NCBI GenBank assembly: GCA_951799425.1
Contig: OX637393.1
Coordinates: forward strand, 7,696,244-7,760,243
Reading direction: 5' to 3'
DNA from: Ilex aquifolium
Lineage: Eukaryota > Streptophyta > Magnoliopsida > Aquifoliales > Aquifoliaceae
DNA length: 64,000 nucleotides
Part shown: positions 23,123 through 32,638 of the stretch, one piece after another
How the letters are laid out: each line of letters begins with the position of its first letter
Numbering within the stretch: position 1 is the stretch's first letter
Translations under genes and position numbers: made by a program
The notes under the pieces: model-generated
The model's database searches: none
The model's input: only the letters and a program-made list of their open reading frames with translations
What the model was told of the DNA's origin: nothing

Positions 23123-24239
23123 GGTGTAGGTAACTAAACGAGTGGTCATGGAGTGATATTATGATTATTTTTGTTCATTATATAATAAATGAGTAATGGC
23201 ATCTCATATGAAACAGGGGAATAGATTCACAACTTAATGCCATGAGGGAAAGAGGCCAAGGAGGAGCTTGCTAATCTTTTTTCAGTGCATAACTTTGATC
23301 TTTGTTTTGGTGGTCTGCATATAATAAACAGAAGAGTATAATAGAAGTTGTGGTATCGAATTAGATATTGTGTTTTAATGAAATGGAATAAATAGAGTGT
23401 GATACTAATCAAATGCTTAGCTCAAGTTTATTAGAGGCAAAGTTTCTTCGAGGAAAACAATGCGTAGTTTATCAAGTCGAATACTTGAATTCGTAGTAAT
23501 TCATGCGATGAAAATGAAAATGATAAATAATAAAAGTTTATAACTATCAAGATATTTTAAAAAATTCTGAACTACCATGGCACCTTAAAAAAGCCTTAGT
23601 TTAATTATATATATGATTTTGATGATTTAATAAGATTTTTTATTATTTTAATTTGTTCACGTGCAACACACGTAATGCAGAACTAGTTACTAATAAAAGT
23701 ACCTTAAGATGAAAAAATTTTGAATCTCTATTTTACCTTTATAAAAGATTACAAAGACCACTCTATCATTTCATAATTAAATATTTAAATTACCATTATA
23801 TCCTTATGTATTTAAATCTCCAAATTATCTATAACATTTATTTTAATTATCTATTCTCTATGAATAAATATCACCCTTCAAAAACTCCATCAATCTAATA
23901 TTACCCATCTCATATACAAATATAATATTACGCGTACATATGTTTATTTTTTTGGGTAAATTATACTCAGACCCCCTCAGGTTTGTCACTTAATCAGCTA
24001 GACCCCCTCACATTTGGAATATTACATCTACACCCCCTAAAGTTTGTGCACTCGTAACAGAGAACCCCCCTGCCGTCAGTCTGTTAAAGATCTGTTAAAA
24101 AATCCTCTTGTCATCTAATACACAATTATAATTCCCATATTACCCTTTTGTTTTGCCCACTATTAATTCGTTCAAATCATTTGGAGTGCAAAGCCACATG
24201 ACTTGTTGCTGGGAGCCAAAAAACAATGCAATTCCTTCA

Positions 24240-24460
24240 TCCATATCCAGTAACCAGACATCAAATATATGTCATACCCAGTAACCAGACATCCATATCC
24301 AAAAAAAAATGCATGCCATATCCAATAACCAGACATCCAATATATTGATGGGAGCCAAAAAAAATGCAGAACCAGACATCCAATATATGCCATATCCAGT
24401 AACCAGACATCCATATCCAAAAAAAAAATGCATGCCATATTCAGTAACAAAGTTTTCAAA
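24240..24460. repeat. Interspersed short repeats, CCAGTAACCAGACATCCATAT type
   Basis: The phrase TATCCAGTAACCAGACATCC, with variants, recurs about six times, alternating with GGGAGCCAAAAAAAATGCA. These repeats make overlapping minus-strand open frames rich in Tyr/Trp/Gly that are not genes. Confidence 0.8.
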
Positions 24461-24598
24461 AAACCGAAACATAATCAGTATAGTTTTCAAAAAATGTAGA
24501 CCTAATTAGTACAAACTTTTCAAATAGTATATCAGAAAACAGTATATCCCAATCTAGAACCCCTCAAAAAACCGAAACATAAACAGTATATCAGAGAG

Positions 24599-24680
24599 TT
24601 GCCTTGCCCGAGTTGCAGGGGAGGAGGTTATACTCCATGTACAAAATGCGGGATAGAATCAAGATGTTTGACCAGGGAAA
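24599..24680 (+). pseudogene. Possible captured DnaJ-type zinc-finger fragment
   Basis: The reading CPSCRGGGYTPCTKCGIESR has the CxxCxGxG...CxxC spacing of the DnaJ cysteine-rich zinc finger, as in small plant plastid proteins of the BSD2/ORANGE kind. It is short, the rest of the frame is not recognisable, and it lies inside a Mutator-like element, so gene capture is the likely source. Chance resemblance cannot be excluded. Confidence 0.35.
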
Positions 24681-24945
24681 CTTCTCTAAATATAAAAAGA
24701 CTCGGTTTCTCTAAGTGGATACTCAATCTTAGAGACCCACCAAAGCAGTCTTCATACAGAAACCCCCAAAAAAAATTCCAGAAATATTCAGCTTTGAAGA
24801 GAGAAGAAAACATATATGTAGAGACAAAACTAACCAACACCTAAACCCTCTTCGATGTTTCTGTTGGAAACCCAAAAAACTTGAATCCAGAAGAAAAGAT
24901 ATTTGCACATCCAAAGATGTTTATCATACAAATAATATATACATA

Positions 24946-25140
24946 TGTCAACCGAAAGTATTTTTCTGTATATCTTTAGAGTTGAATACAATCGTATATA
25001 AATACAAAGCCAGAGGAATTTTAGGAACCTATTCTAGCCTATACACATTTTGTGGCTAAAAATAAGGATGGCCCTTGATGTATGGGATTTACATAAATCC
25101 AGACTTCTCTACTTATCTAGTTAGACAGCTCACGCCAACA
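24946..25140 (-). repeat. 3' LTR of the copia element (minus orientation)
   Basis: 195 bp; same as 29660-29854 but for about three positions near one end. Confidence 0.9.
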
Positions 25141-25147
25141 CTCACCC

Positions 25148-28100
25148 TCAAGTTGGTGCATAGATATCTTTTATGCCCAACTTGTTAAGTGAGTTGTAGA
25201 AGTTCCTTGCAGACACTGCTTTTGTAAGTATATCAGCCAACTGGTCTTCTGATTTAACAAATGGAAGCTGAATAATCTTTTCTTCAAGGTTCTGTTTGAT
25301 GAAGTTCCGATCCACCTCAACGTGCTTAGTGCGATCATGTTGGACCGGATTGTGGGAGATAGCAATGGCCACCTTGTTATCACAGAACAAGTTCATTTCA
25401 GAACTGGGAGCAACACCGATCTCAGCTAGCAGCCTTTTCAGCCAAAGGAGCTCACATATTCCCTTGACCATTCCCCGAAATCCAGCTTCCGCACTAGACA
25501 AAGCAACTACCTTTTGTTTCTTGCTCCTCCATGTAACCAAGTTGCCTCCCACAAAAGTAAAGTACCCAGCAATAGATTTCCTGTCCGTGATGTTCCCTGC
25601 CCAGTCCGCATCTGTGTAGCCAGCAACATTCAAATGACCATTCTTTGAGAACATAAGCCCTTTCCCAGGCGAGGACTTCAAATAACGAAGGATCCGCATT
25701 ACGACATCCATATGGTCTTCACTTGGGCAGTGCATGAACTGACTCACTACACTCATAGCATAAGCAATATCTGGCCGGGTATGAGATAAATATATGAGTT
25801 TTCCCACTAACCGTTGATACCTCTGTTTGTCCGCTGGTATCTGGTCTACATATTCTCCAAGTTTATGATTTTGGACAATTGGAATATCAGTAGGCTTACA
25901 CTCTAGTAATCCTACCTCTGCCAGCAAGTCTAGTATATATTTCCTTTGGGAAAGAAATATGCCTTGTCTTGACCTTGCCACTTCAATGCCCAAGAAATAC
26001 TTAAGCCCTCCTAAGTTCTTCATCTCAAACTCAGTTGACAATTGCTCTTGAAGCCTGGATATTTCTTCTACATCATTCCCTGTAATGATCATGTCGTCTA
26101 CATAGACTATGAGGGCTGTTATTTTTCCCACTCGATGTTTTAGGAAGAGAGTATGATCAGAGTTGCTTTGTTGAAACCCATATTTCCTCATTGCCGAACT
26201 CAACCTGCCAAACCATGCTCGAGGTGATTGCTTTAGTCCATACAATGCTCGTTGTAACCTACATGCAATTTTTTCCTCTGAAGTAGCAGTATAACCTGGT
26301 GGAATATCCATGTAAATCTCCTCTTCAAGATCACCATGGAGGAAGACATTTTTCACGTCCAGTTGGTGCAATGGCCAATCTAAATTTGCTGCAAGAGATA
26401 ACAGAACTCTAACAGTTTTTAGTTTGGCTACAGGTGAGAAAGTTTCCTGATAATCTATACCATATTTCTGTGTATAACCCTTTGCTACCAACCTCGCCTT
26501 GTATTGATCAATAGACCCATCTGCTTTATATTTAATGGAGAAAATCCACTTGCACCCCACTGTCTTCCTTCCTTCAAGCAACACACTTAAAACCCATGTG
26601 TTATTTTTCTGCAACGCCTCCAATTCTTCTTTTATAGCTTGAGCCCATTTCGGATCTGATAAGGCTTCTTCAACACTACTCGGAATCTGACATGAGGAGA
26701 TTGTATATGCAAAAGCCCTGAGAGGTTCAGATAATCTTTGAGTAGACACATAATTGGCTATTGGATACTGGGATCGCCATTCTTCTATGTCCGGGGAGTA
26801 TCGATTTGGTGGCTTGCCTCGATTGTGTCTGAAAGGTAGAACATAACCCACAGATGTATCTATAGCATTAGTTTGTAAAGGTGTGGTAGGGGAGCTTACC
26901 TCAGGGATATTCTCAGCAGAAGGGTCGTCGGGTACTAAAGAGTGAAGGGATTCATCAGATTCTGCATCTCTTGATGATTCAGGTACTAGTTCAGCTTCAG
27001 TTCTTAGAGGTTCAGGTACAGGTTCAACTTCAGTTCTAGGTACAGGTTCAACCATGTCGTTGTCATCATTCGGATGTGCTAGATTGTCACCAACGTCCAG
27101 CACTTCAACATCAGACCAATTCCGTTCTTCACCATATATCTCCCCCTGAAGAGGGGAATTGGATACCGGTGATGGAAAAAAAAATTTAGACTCTAGGAAA
27201 GTGACATCCATGGTAATGTAGGTTCTTTTAGCAATGGGATTGTAGCATTTATATCCCTTTTTGTGTACCCCATACCCCAAAAATAAACACCAGACAACAC
27301 ATGGATCCAACTTAGTTCGTTGATTCTTATGGAGGTGAACAAAAGCAACACACCCAAAAATTCGGGGAGGAATCACCAAAACAGTAGGTAATGAGACATG
27401 ATTGGAAAACACCTTTAATGGAGTCTGAAATTGCAAAACTTTGGTGGGCATACGGTTCAGTAGATGCACGGCTGTGGCAACAGCATCACTCCAGTATCTA
27501 TTCGGCACATGTGCATTGATCAATAGAGCACGGGCAGTTTCTAAGATATGCTTATTCTTTCTTTCAGCAGTACCATTCTGTTGTGGGGTTTGTGAACATG
27601 AGGTTTCATGGAGAATACAGTGACTGTTAAAGTATGTCTGAAATTGTTGATTAACATATTCCCTTCCATTGTCAGAACGAAGGATCTTAATTTTTGCAGA
27701 AAATTGAGTCTGAACCATGGTATGAAATGATTGAAAAATAGCAAATACTTCATCTTTGTGTTTTAGGAGGTAAAGCCATGTCATTCGTGTGCAATCATCA
27801 ACAAAAATTACAAACCAACGATGACTAGAAGACGTAGTTACCGGGGAAGGTCCCCAAACATCAGAATGGATTAAATCAAAAGGAATCATACTTTTATTCA
27901 TACTCAGGGGATAAGAAACCCTATGACTTTTGGCTAAGATACAAGTATCACATTTAAAATCTGTGTGTTTTATATTGGAAAATAAACTAGGCAGTAAGTG
28001 CTTCAAATACCCAAATGATGGATGCCCAAGTCGATGGTGCCATAACCAAATCTGTCTTTCCTTGTTACCAACCGTGTGGTGCATGTGATTTGCTCTTCCT

Positions 28101-29584
28101 GAACTGAAGTCATCCACGTAGTATAATCCCCCCATCTTAGTACCACGCCCAATTATCTCCTTGGTGAGAATATCCTGAAGAAGGCAAAAGGTAGAATACA
28201 TTAATACCACACAATTAAGATCTGCAGTAACTTGACTTACAGACATCAGTCTATTTGAAAGAGAGGGTACAAGTAATGTATTAGATAATGAAAGGGAAGG
28301 AGATAAAGTCACTGTTCCAGCCCCTGTAACCGGATAAGTGACCTCATTGGCATTTGCAACACAGCTCCGTCTCGGCTGAGTTGTATTAGAGAAATCCTTT
28401 GAATCAAATGTCATGTGGTCTGTAGCTCCAGAGTCGAGAATCCAGTCATCATCATCATTGTGAGTAGAGCTATGAAACGCCTTACTAGAAGTACCTGGTT
28501 CATGTGAAGATTCTACTTGAGGGATGAGGGATAACGAAGGATCACAGGTAACCACATCAGCTCTCCCAGTGTGATCATCATTAGCAGAGGTTTCACGCTT
28601 TTTCCGTGCTTGGAAATCGTTCCACCAATCTGGATACCCATGTAGTTTGAAGCAGGTGTCACGGGTGTGTTTGGAGTTGCCACAATGGGTACACTTCATG
28701 CCATCAGATGGTGATTTGGTTTTGGATGAGAGGTTGGATTTTCCGCTGCTCATAGGAATAGCCCCTGGTTTTGGTGGCATCTGGTGGTGACTTCCCTTGA
28801 TCCCTTTGGAAGCCATAACTGCTCCTGGAGTAGTATCTGCACCCGAGATCATCACCGTCTGCCTGACCTCTTCCCTACGGACAAAAGCGTAGGCCTGTTC
28901 CACCGTAGGGAATGGTTTAATTTGGAGCACATCACTCCGAGTTTTATCCAATCTGTCATCTAGTCCATCAAGGAAAGTATAAACCCGATCCTCCTGTAGA
29001 ATCGAGTTGTATTTCTGTATGTCAATAGCACACTCCATCGGGTTAGGACGACGAAAATCGATTTCTCGCCACAACCCTTGAAGATCGTTGTAGTATTTTT
29101 CAATGGATCCACCCGCCTGCTTCATACGGGTGACACGACGCCGGAGATCATAGACTTGAGACGTACCTGTCCCATCGAAATAGGTTGTAGCAGCAGAATC
29201 CCAAACCTGTTTTGCAGTTGGGAAGCGAATAAAATTGGCAATCAAGGAAGGGTCCATCGAATTGATCAACCAACCCTTGACAATGGCGTTTTCGGTTCGC
29301 CATCTCCTGAATGAAGGATCGGTTTCTAGAGGCTGAGGGGAATCTCCATTGATGTATCCCAACTTGTCCTTGCCAGAGATATACATCTCGACAACCTGGG
29401 ACCATAAGGCATAGTTGGATCCTTCCAACTTGATACCGATTGGAGTAGTTGAAGAATCGGCAAGCAGAGGTTGAGGGGAGGTCTGGGCTCTAGTCAAGAC
29501 CTCCGTCATTTTTGCCGTCAGATCGTTAAGGATGGAATTGGTCTGGGGAATGAGGGATTGTGTTAGGTCTCCGGACTCCGTCAT
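25148..29584 (-). CDS. copia gag-pol polyprotein
   Basis: 1478 codons in one frame. Domains in order: copia-type gag (about residues 60-260), a CCHC zinc knuckle CTHCGNSKHTRDTC (about 300), protease with DSGATDH (about 385), the pre-integrase motif WLWHHRLGHPS and integrase core (about 510-760, with HSDVWGP and DNGREYVN), reverse transcriptase (about 1000-1240, with YVDDMIITG), and RNase H near the end (DADWAGN, SSAEAGFRGM, KHVEVDRNFI). No interruption is seen. Length and order are those of an autonomous plant Ty1/copia element. Confidence 0.93.
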   Translation of the reverse strand: MTESGDLTQSLIPQTNSILNDLTAKMTEVLTRAQTSPQPLLADSSTTPIGIKLEGSNYALWSQVVEMYISGKDKLGYINGDSPQPLETDPSFRRWRTENAIVKGWLINSMDPSLIANFIRFPTAKQVWDSAATTYFDGTGTSQVYDLRRRVTRMKQAGGSIEKYYNDLQGLWREIDFRRPNPMECAIDIQKYNSILQEDRVYTFLDGLDDRLDKTRSDVLQIKPFPTVEQAYAFVRREEVRQTVMISGADTTPGAVMASKGIKGSHHQMPPKPGAIPMSSGKSNLSSKTKSPSDGMKCTHCGNSKHTRDTCFKLHGYPDWWNDFQARKKRETSANDDHTGRADVVTCDPSLSLIPQVESSHEPGTSSKAFHSSTHNDDDDWILDSGATDHMTFDSKDFSNTTQPRRSCVANANEVTYPVTGAGTVTLSPSLSLSNTLLVPSLSNRLMSVSQVTADLNCVVLMYSTFCLLQDILTKEIIGRGTKMGGLYYVDDFSSGRANHMHHTVGNKERQIWLWHHRLGHPSFGYLKHLLPSLFSNIKHTDFKCDTCILAKSHRVSYPLSMNKSMIPFDLIHSDVWGPSPVTTSSSHRWFVIFVDDCTRMTWLYLLKHKDEVFAIFQSFHTMVQTQFSAKIKILRSDNGREYVNQQFQTYFNSHCILHETSCSQTPQQNGTAERKNKHILETARALLINAHVPNRYWSDAVATAVHLLNRMPTKVLQFQTPLKVFSNHVSLPTVLVIPPRIFGCVAFVHLHKNQRTKLDPCVVWCLFLGYGVHKKGYKCYNPIAKRTYITMDVTFLESKFFFPSPVSNSPLQGEIYGEERNWSDVEVLDVGDNLAHPNDDNDMVEPVPRTEVEPVPEPLRTEAELVPESSRDAESDESLHSLVPDDPSAENIPEVSSPTTPLQTNAIDTSVGYVLPFRHNRGKPPNRYSPDIEEWRSQYPIANYVSTQRLSEPLRAFAYTISSCQIPSSVEEALSDPKWAQAIKEELEALQKNNTWVLSVLLEGRKTVGCKWIFSIKYKADGSIDQYKARLVAKGYTQKYGIDYQETFSPVAKLKTVRVLLSLAANLDWPLHQLDVKNVFLHGDLEEEIYMDIPPGYTATSEEKIACRLQRALYGLKQSPRAWFGRLSSAMRKYGFQQSNSDHTLFLKHRVGKITALIVYVDDMIITGNDVEEISRLQEQLSTEFEMKNLGGLKYFLGIEVARSRQGIFLSQRKYILDLLAEVGLLECKPTDIPIVQNHKLGEYVDQIPADKQRYQRLVGKLIYLSHTRPDIAYAMSVVSQFMHCPSEDHMDVVMRILRYLKSSPGKGLMFSKNGHLNVAGYTDADWAGNITDRKSIAGYFTFVGGNLVTWRSKKQKVVALSSAEAGFRGMVKGICELLWLKRLLAEIGVAPSSEMNLFCDNKVAIAISHNPVQHDRTKHVEVDRNFIKQNLEEKIIQLPFVKSEDQLADILTKAVSARNFYNSLNKLGIKDIYAPT

Positions 29585-29639
29585 GGAGTCTATCAGGTCT
29601 GGGTTTTCCTGGTCACACGGTGGTTTGAGCAGAGGTCCT

Positions 29640-29659
29640 AGGGACGTGCTCTGATACCA
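29640..29659 (-). promoter_or_regulatory. Primer-binding site of the copia element
   Basis: Minus-strand TGGTATCAGAGC directly beside the 5' LTR, complementary to the initiator tRNA-Met 3' end. Confidence 0.85.
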
Positions 29660-29854
29660 TGTCAGCCAGAAGTATTTTTCTGTATATCTTTAGAGTTGAA
29701 TACAATCGTATATAAATACAAAGCCAGAGGAATTTTAGGAACCTATTCTAGCCTATACACATTTTGTGGCTAAAAATAAGGATGGCCCTTGATGTATGGG
29801 ATTTACATAAATCCAGACTTCTCTACTTATCTAGTTAGACAGCTCACGCCAACA
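29660..29854 (-). repeat. 5' LTR of the copia element (minus orientation)
   Basis: 195 bp, TG...CA, paired with 24946-25140. Confidence 0.9.
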
Positions 29855-30923
29855 ATATACATATACATATACATTATATATATATGATGAATTCTATCAA
29901 ATAGTGGAAATATCCAGAAGACAAAAACCCTCCCCTCACCTTGCCCCCAAACATCAATGCCCCTAATTTTTCTTTAAAAACCCGAATCAAGATGTGTACC
30001 TTTCACCACCTTGGAATCTTCCACCTCCTAGTAATCTTGGATCCACTTGGGAACGCCAGACGCCAAGAACAACACTGGAAGACTTCTTCCAGTTGAGAGA
30101 GTGAGGCCTACAGTGTTGGCGGGTGTAAAAAGCGGGAAAGATTATATACTCAGGTAGAGGGGTAGTTCAGTAATTGTCAAGGTATTCAACAATATCTAGG
30201 GGCATTTTAGGTCTTTTCATTGGTTCCGTTTCCACCGTCAAGTAGTCGTCAGCCATAGGGGGTGTAGATGTAATATTCCAAATGTGAGGGGGTCTAGTTG
30301 ATTAAGTGACAAACCTGAGGGGGTCTGGGTGTAATTTATCCTATTTTTTTTCATCAAAAAGTTAAACTCTTTCATTTATAAGATAAAAAATAATCTTATA
30401 TATAGTTTTTTTAAATTAATTTATGTTACATTAGTATAATTCTTCAGTTACAATAAAATTTCTAAGTTTATGTAAAAATAGATATTGCAGTGTATTTTTA
30501 AGTAAACCTTGAATTTTTTAGAAAATCTTATCTCAATTGACATAAACTAATTCCTAATTACAATAAGGTTCCAATGTAATTAGTATATTGACAATTACTT
30601 TTATTTTATTCAAAGAATTATAAGTGATATCCTAATCAAATGAATTTCAAGAAATTTAATTTCTCAAACATCACTAAAAAATCAATCTCAATCACAAAAT
30701 TCTTGAAAAAAAAGAACTTTAACTATTTTTTTTATATAGTTAGAACAAAGAACTTTGAGAATATATAAAATTTTCATAATCTTATAATAGAATATGAATA
30801 ATGAAAAATTAAATTTAATAAATTTGAGATATTATTTAATTTAGATACACATATAAATAATATCTTTTATTAATTTTTGTGTTCGAAAATTATTTACGTG
30901 TAACACACGTGGTGTATTGCTAG

Positions 30924-31373
30924 TGTAATTATGTATGAAAAAAATAATCTTTTTGATCAGTAGATCAGTATTAGAAGAGTGCAAAATGACTTAGATACAA
31001 AGGTGTTTTCTAACTTCAGAGGAAGTAGAAGAGCCTTAATTTGTGTTTTAATAGAAATATCGAAGAGACTTTGTAATATTAACTAGGGATCAAATGAAAA
31101 ATTTACCTTTTTTTTGTATAGTAACTAACATTTATAAGTAATCTAGATTTGTAGACTAGAGCTCTAGATGCGCATGCAAGATTTCCATTAAAGTGAGGAA
31201 ATCCACTTCAATATGGATTTCTCCTATCCCACACATCGGTCACACCTAATGGGCACCCTAGTTTGGGTCCAATCAATGGTGGAGTTAGGGAAGTAGTCTT
31301 AGGTGGGCACTATAACAAGCTTTAGTTTTTTTTTTTTTTTTTTCCCGGAGCCAAGTAAGATGATACGTTTATA
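30924..31373. other. Intergenic AT-rich DNA
   Basis: No gene or element border recognised; a poly-T run ends at about 31343. Confidence 0.4.
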
Positions 31374-32638
31374 TTTTTCAAGTGAAAATTGAGGGTAAGT
31401 CCTCCTAGATGAACTCATAATGACTTGAGTCCTGGAAGAAAACTTATTTGGGGGTAAGTCCATATTTAAACTTATATGTAGGTACTTAAGTCTACTTATT
31501 TTTTAAATCTCAAAATTACCCCTAACGATATTAGTTTTATCTAGTTATGGAAAGTCACATATGTTAGATAATTGATGTATATATGGAAACCCTTAGTTGA
31601 GTTATATATGAAAACCGTTTATTAAATATTATGATAATTAACGGAAGTTTTATATAGAAGTTATATATTCTGATAGTTATATATGAGAAGCTTAATGTAC
31701 GAATAAATTGTTAGTCTATTAAGTCAAAATCAGATCACAAAATTTCCTTAACAACAATAATGCATAATATAGGGAGGCTGAACAATGCCAACCGAGTTCA
31801 GTAACACGAATGTTAAATATAGTAACATTCATGTTACTATATGATTGCAGTTACAATTAGGGTCGTGTTACTATATTGACACTAATGTTACTATAGTGAA
31901 TTTTGACATACAATTGTAAATCTTGAGACGTATATTATGTAACATACACTTTAATATTCATAGTAACATCAAAGCTTTGTGCTTAGTAACAAATTTAATT
32001 TTACAAAATACAAGACAATATTTTTTTACAGTAACATCAACTTTCGAATGATTTTAGTGAAAATACGATCCATAAATTGAAAATTTACGAAATGACGAGT
32101 AGTAATACATAATTGACAGTTGAATTACGACACTCAACACCAATTGTGAACATCAAGATATCGAAATTTTGAATTCTATTTTTTGGTTCATGTACAGTAA
32201 CATGAATTTTTTCTACAGTAACACAACCAAGGAATACTCGATTGTCTTGCGCAACAAAAAAATCAACAAAATCGAAATCTATAACACTTTAATTTAGTAC
32301 TAATGTATAAGTTTTCTTGAATCTTGGTTATAAGGTTAATGTCCACTTTGACAGAATTAAATCCCTAATTGTTATTACTTTTTTACTATGTTACTATTTT
32401 TTTGTGAGCATGTTACTATTTTTTTAAAGACCATGTTACTGTCTTTGTTGAATATATTACTATTGCCTATACTTGAACACTGCTTAGAACTTAAAATACA
32501 GGTTTTCAAGACAAAACTCGAATTAGAGCACCCAAGCTAATTTCTGCTCATTTATCATGTTAACATTTCCAATTGTGTTATTATAATTGAAATGGTCATT
32601 ATATTTCCTGGGGACTTGCCTACGGTAGTGAAAAAAAT
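31374..32638. mobile_element. Second MITE of the GTAACA-repeat family, diverged
   Basis: The left end (about 31374-31500), read on the minus strand, matches the right end of the element at 5092-6287 over about 120 bp: TGGACTTAAGT, CATGGACTTA, ATAAGTTTTCTTCC, GGACTTA and AATTTTCACTT blocks in the same order. The right end, near TTTCCTGGGGACTTGCC and GTGAAAAAAA, is a shorter inverted relative. Inside, TAGTAACAT / ATGTTACTA motifs recur over 31790-32560, as in the first copy. No coding. Confidence 0.5.

Larger units (their letters stand above)
9507..23686 (+). mobile_element. Helitron A, non-autonomous, with nested insertions
   Basis: The 5' end is TCTATACTACTTATAAAAG after an A. The 3' end is a short hairpin ACGTG-CAACA-CACGT followed about 9 bases later by CTAG and then a T, so insertion lies between A and T as Helitrons do, with no target duplication. 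The 14.2-kb span includes the gypsy element 10991-21782 and the hAT element 22492-23122; without them it is about 2.7 kb. No Rep/helicase reading is present. It carries exon pieces of a PDS5 gene (10478-10866). The 5' and 3' ends resemble those of Helitron B next to it. Confidence 0.7.
24946..29854 (-). mobile_element. Ty1/copia LTR retrotransposon, whole-looking
   Basis: Two 195-bp LTRs (24946-25140 and 29660-29854) run TGTC...CAACA and differ by only about three bases, so it is young. Next to the right-hand LTR (the 5' LTR on the minus strand) is TGGTATCAGAGC, the initiator-tRNA-Met primer site; next to the other is a purine-rich tract. One uninterrupted 1478-codon polyprotein fills the interior. 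The flanks are both ATATACATA-like simple sequence, so a 5-bp duplication cannot be fixed. It splits the Mutator-like element 23954-30341. Confidence 0.93.
23954..30341. mobile_element. Mutator-like element with long inverted ends, split by a copia element
   Basis: Inverted ends of roughly 95 bp: left GGGTAAATTATACTCAGACC, right the inverse of GGATAAATTACACCCAGACC. Both continue into CCCTCAGGTTTGTCACTTAA and ACATTTGGAATATTACATC. A 9-bp target duplication TATTTTTTT flanks it exactly (23945-23953 and 30342-30350), as Mutator elements make. Without the copia insertion it is about 1.5 kb, has no MULE transposase, and may hold a captured zinc-finger fragment at about 24600. Confidence 0.85.
23687..30923 (+). 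mobile_element. Helitron B, non-autonomous, with nested Mutator-like element
   Basis: The 3' end is a hairpin ACGTG-TAACA-CACGT followed by CTAG (30920-30923) and T, a good Helitron terminus. The 5' side, directly after Helitron A, reads TTACTAATAAAAGTACCTTAAG, a relative of Helitron A's start but without a clear TC. Excluding the Mutator-like insertion (23954-30341) only about 0.8 kb of Helitron remains, AT-rich and non-coding. Confidence 0.6.

Noticed and set aside
24172-24490. Two overlapping minus-strand frames rich in Tyr, Trp and Gly
   Set aside because: They are translations of the CCAGTAACCAGACATCC repeats inside the Mutator-like element.
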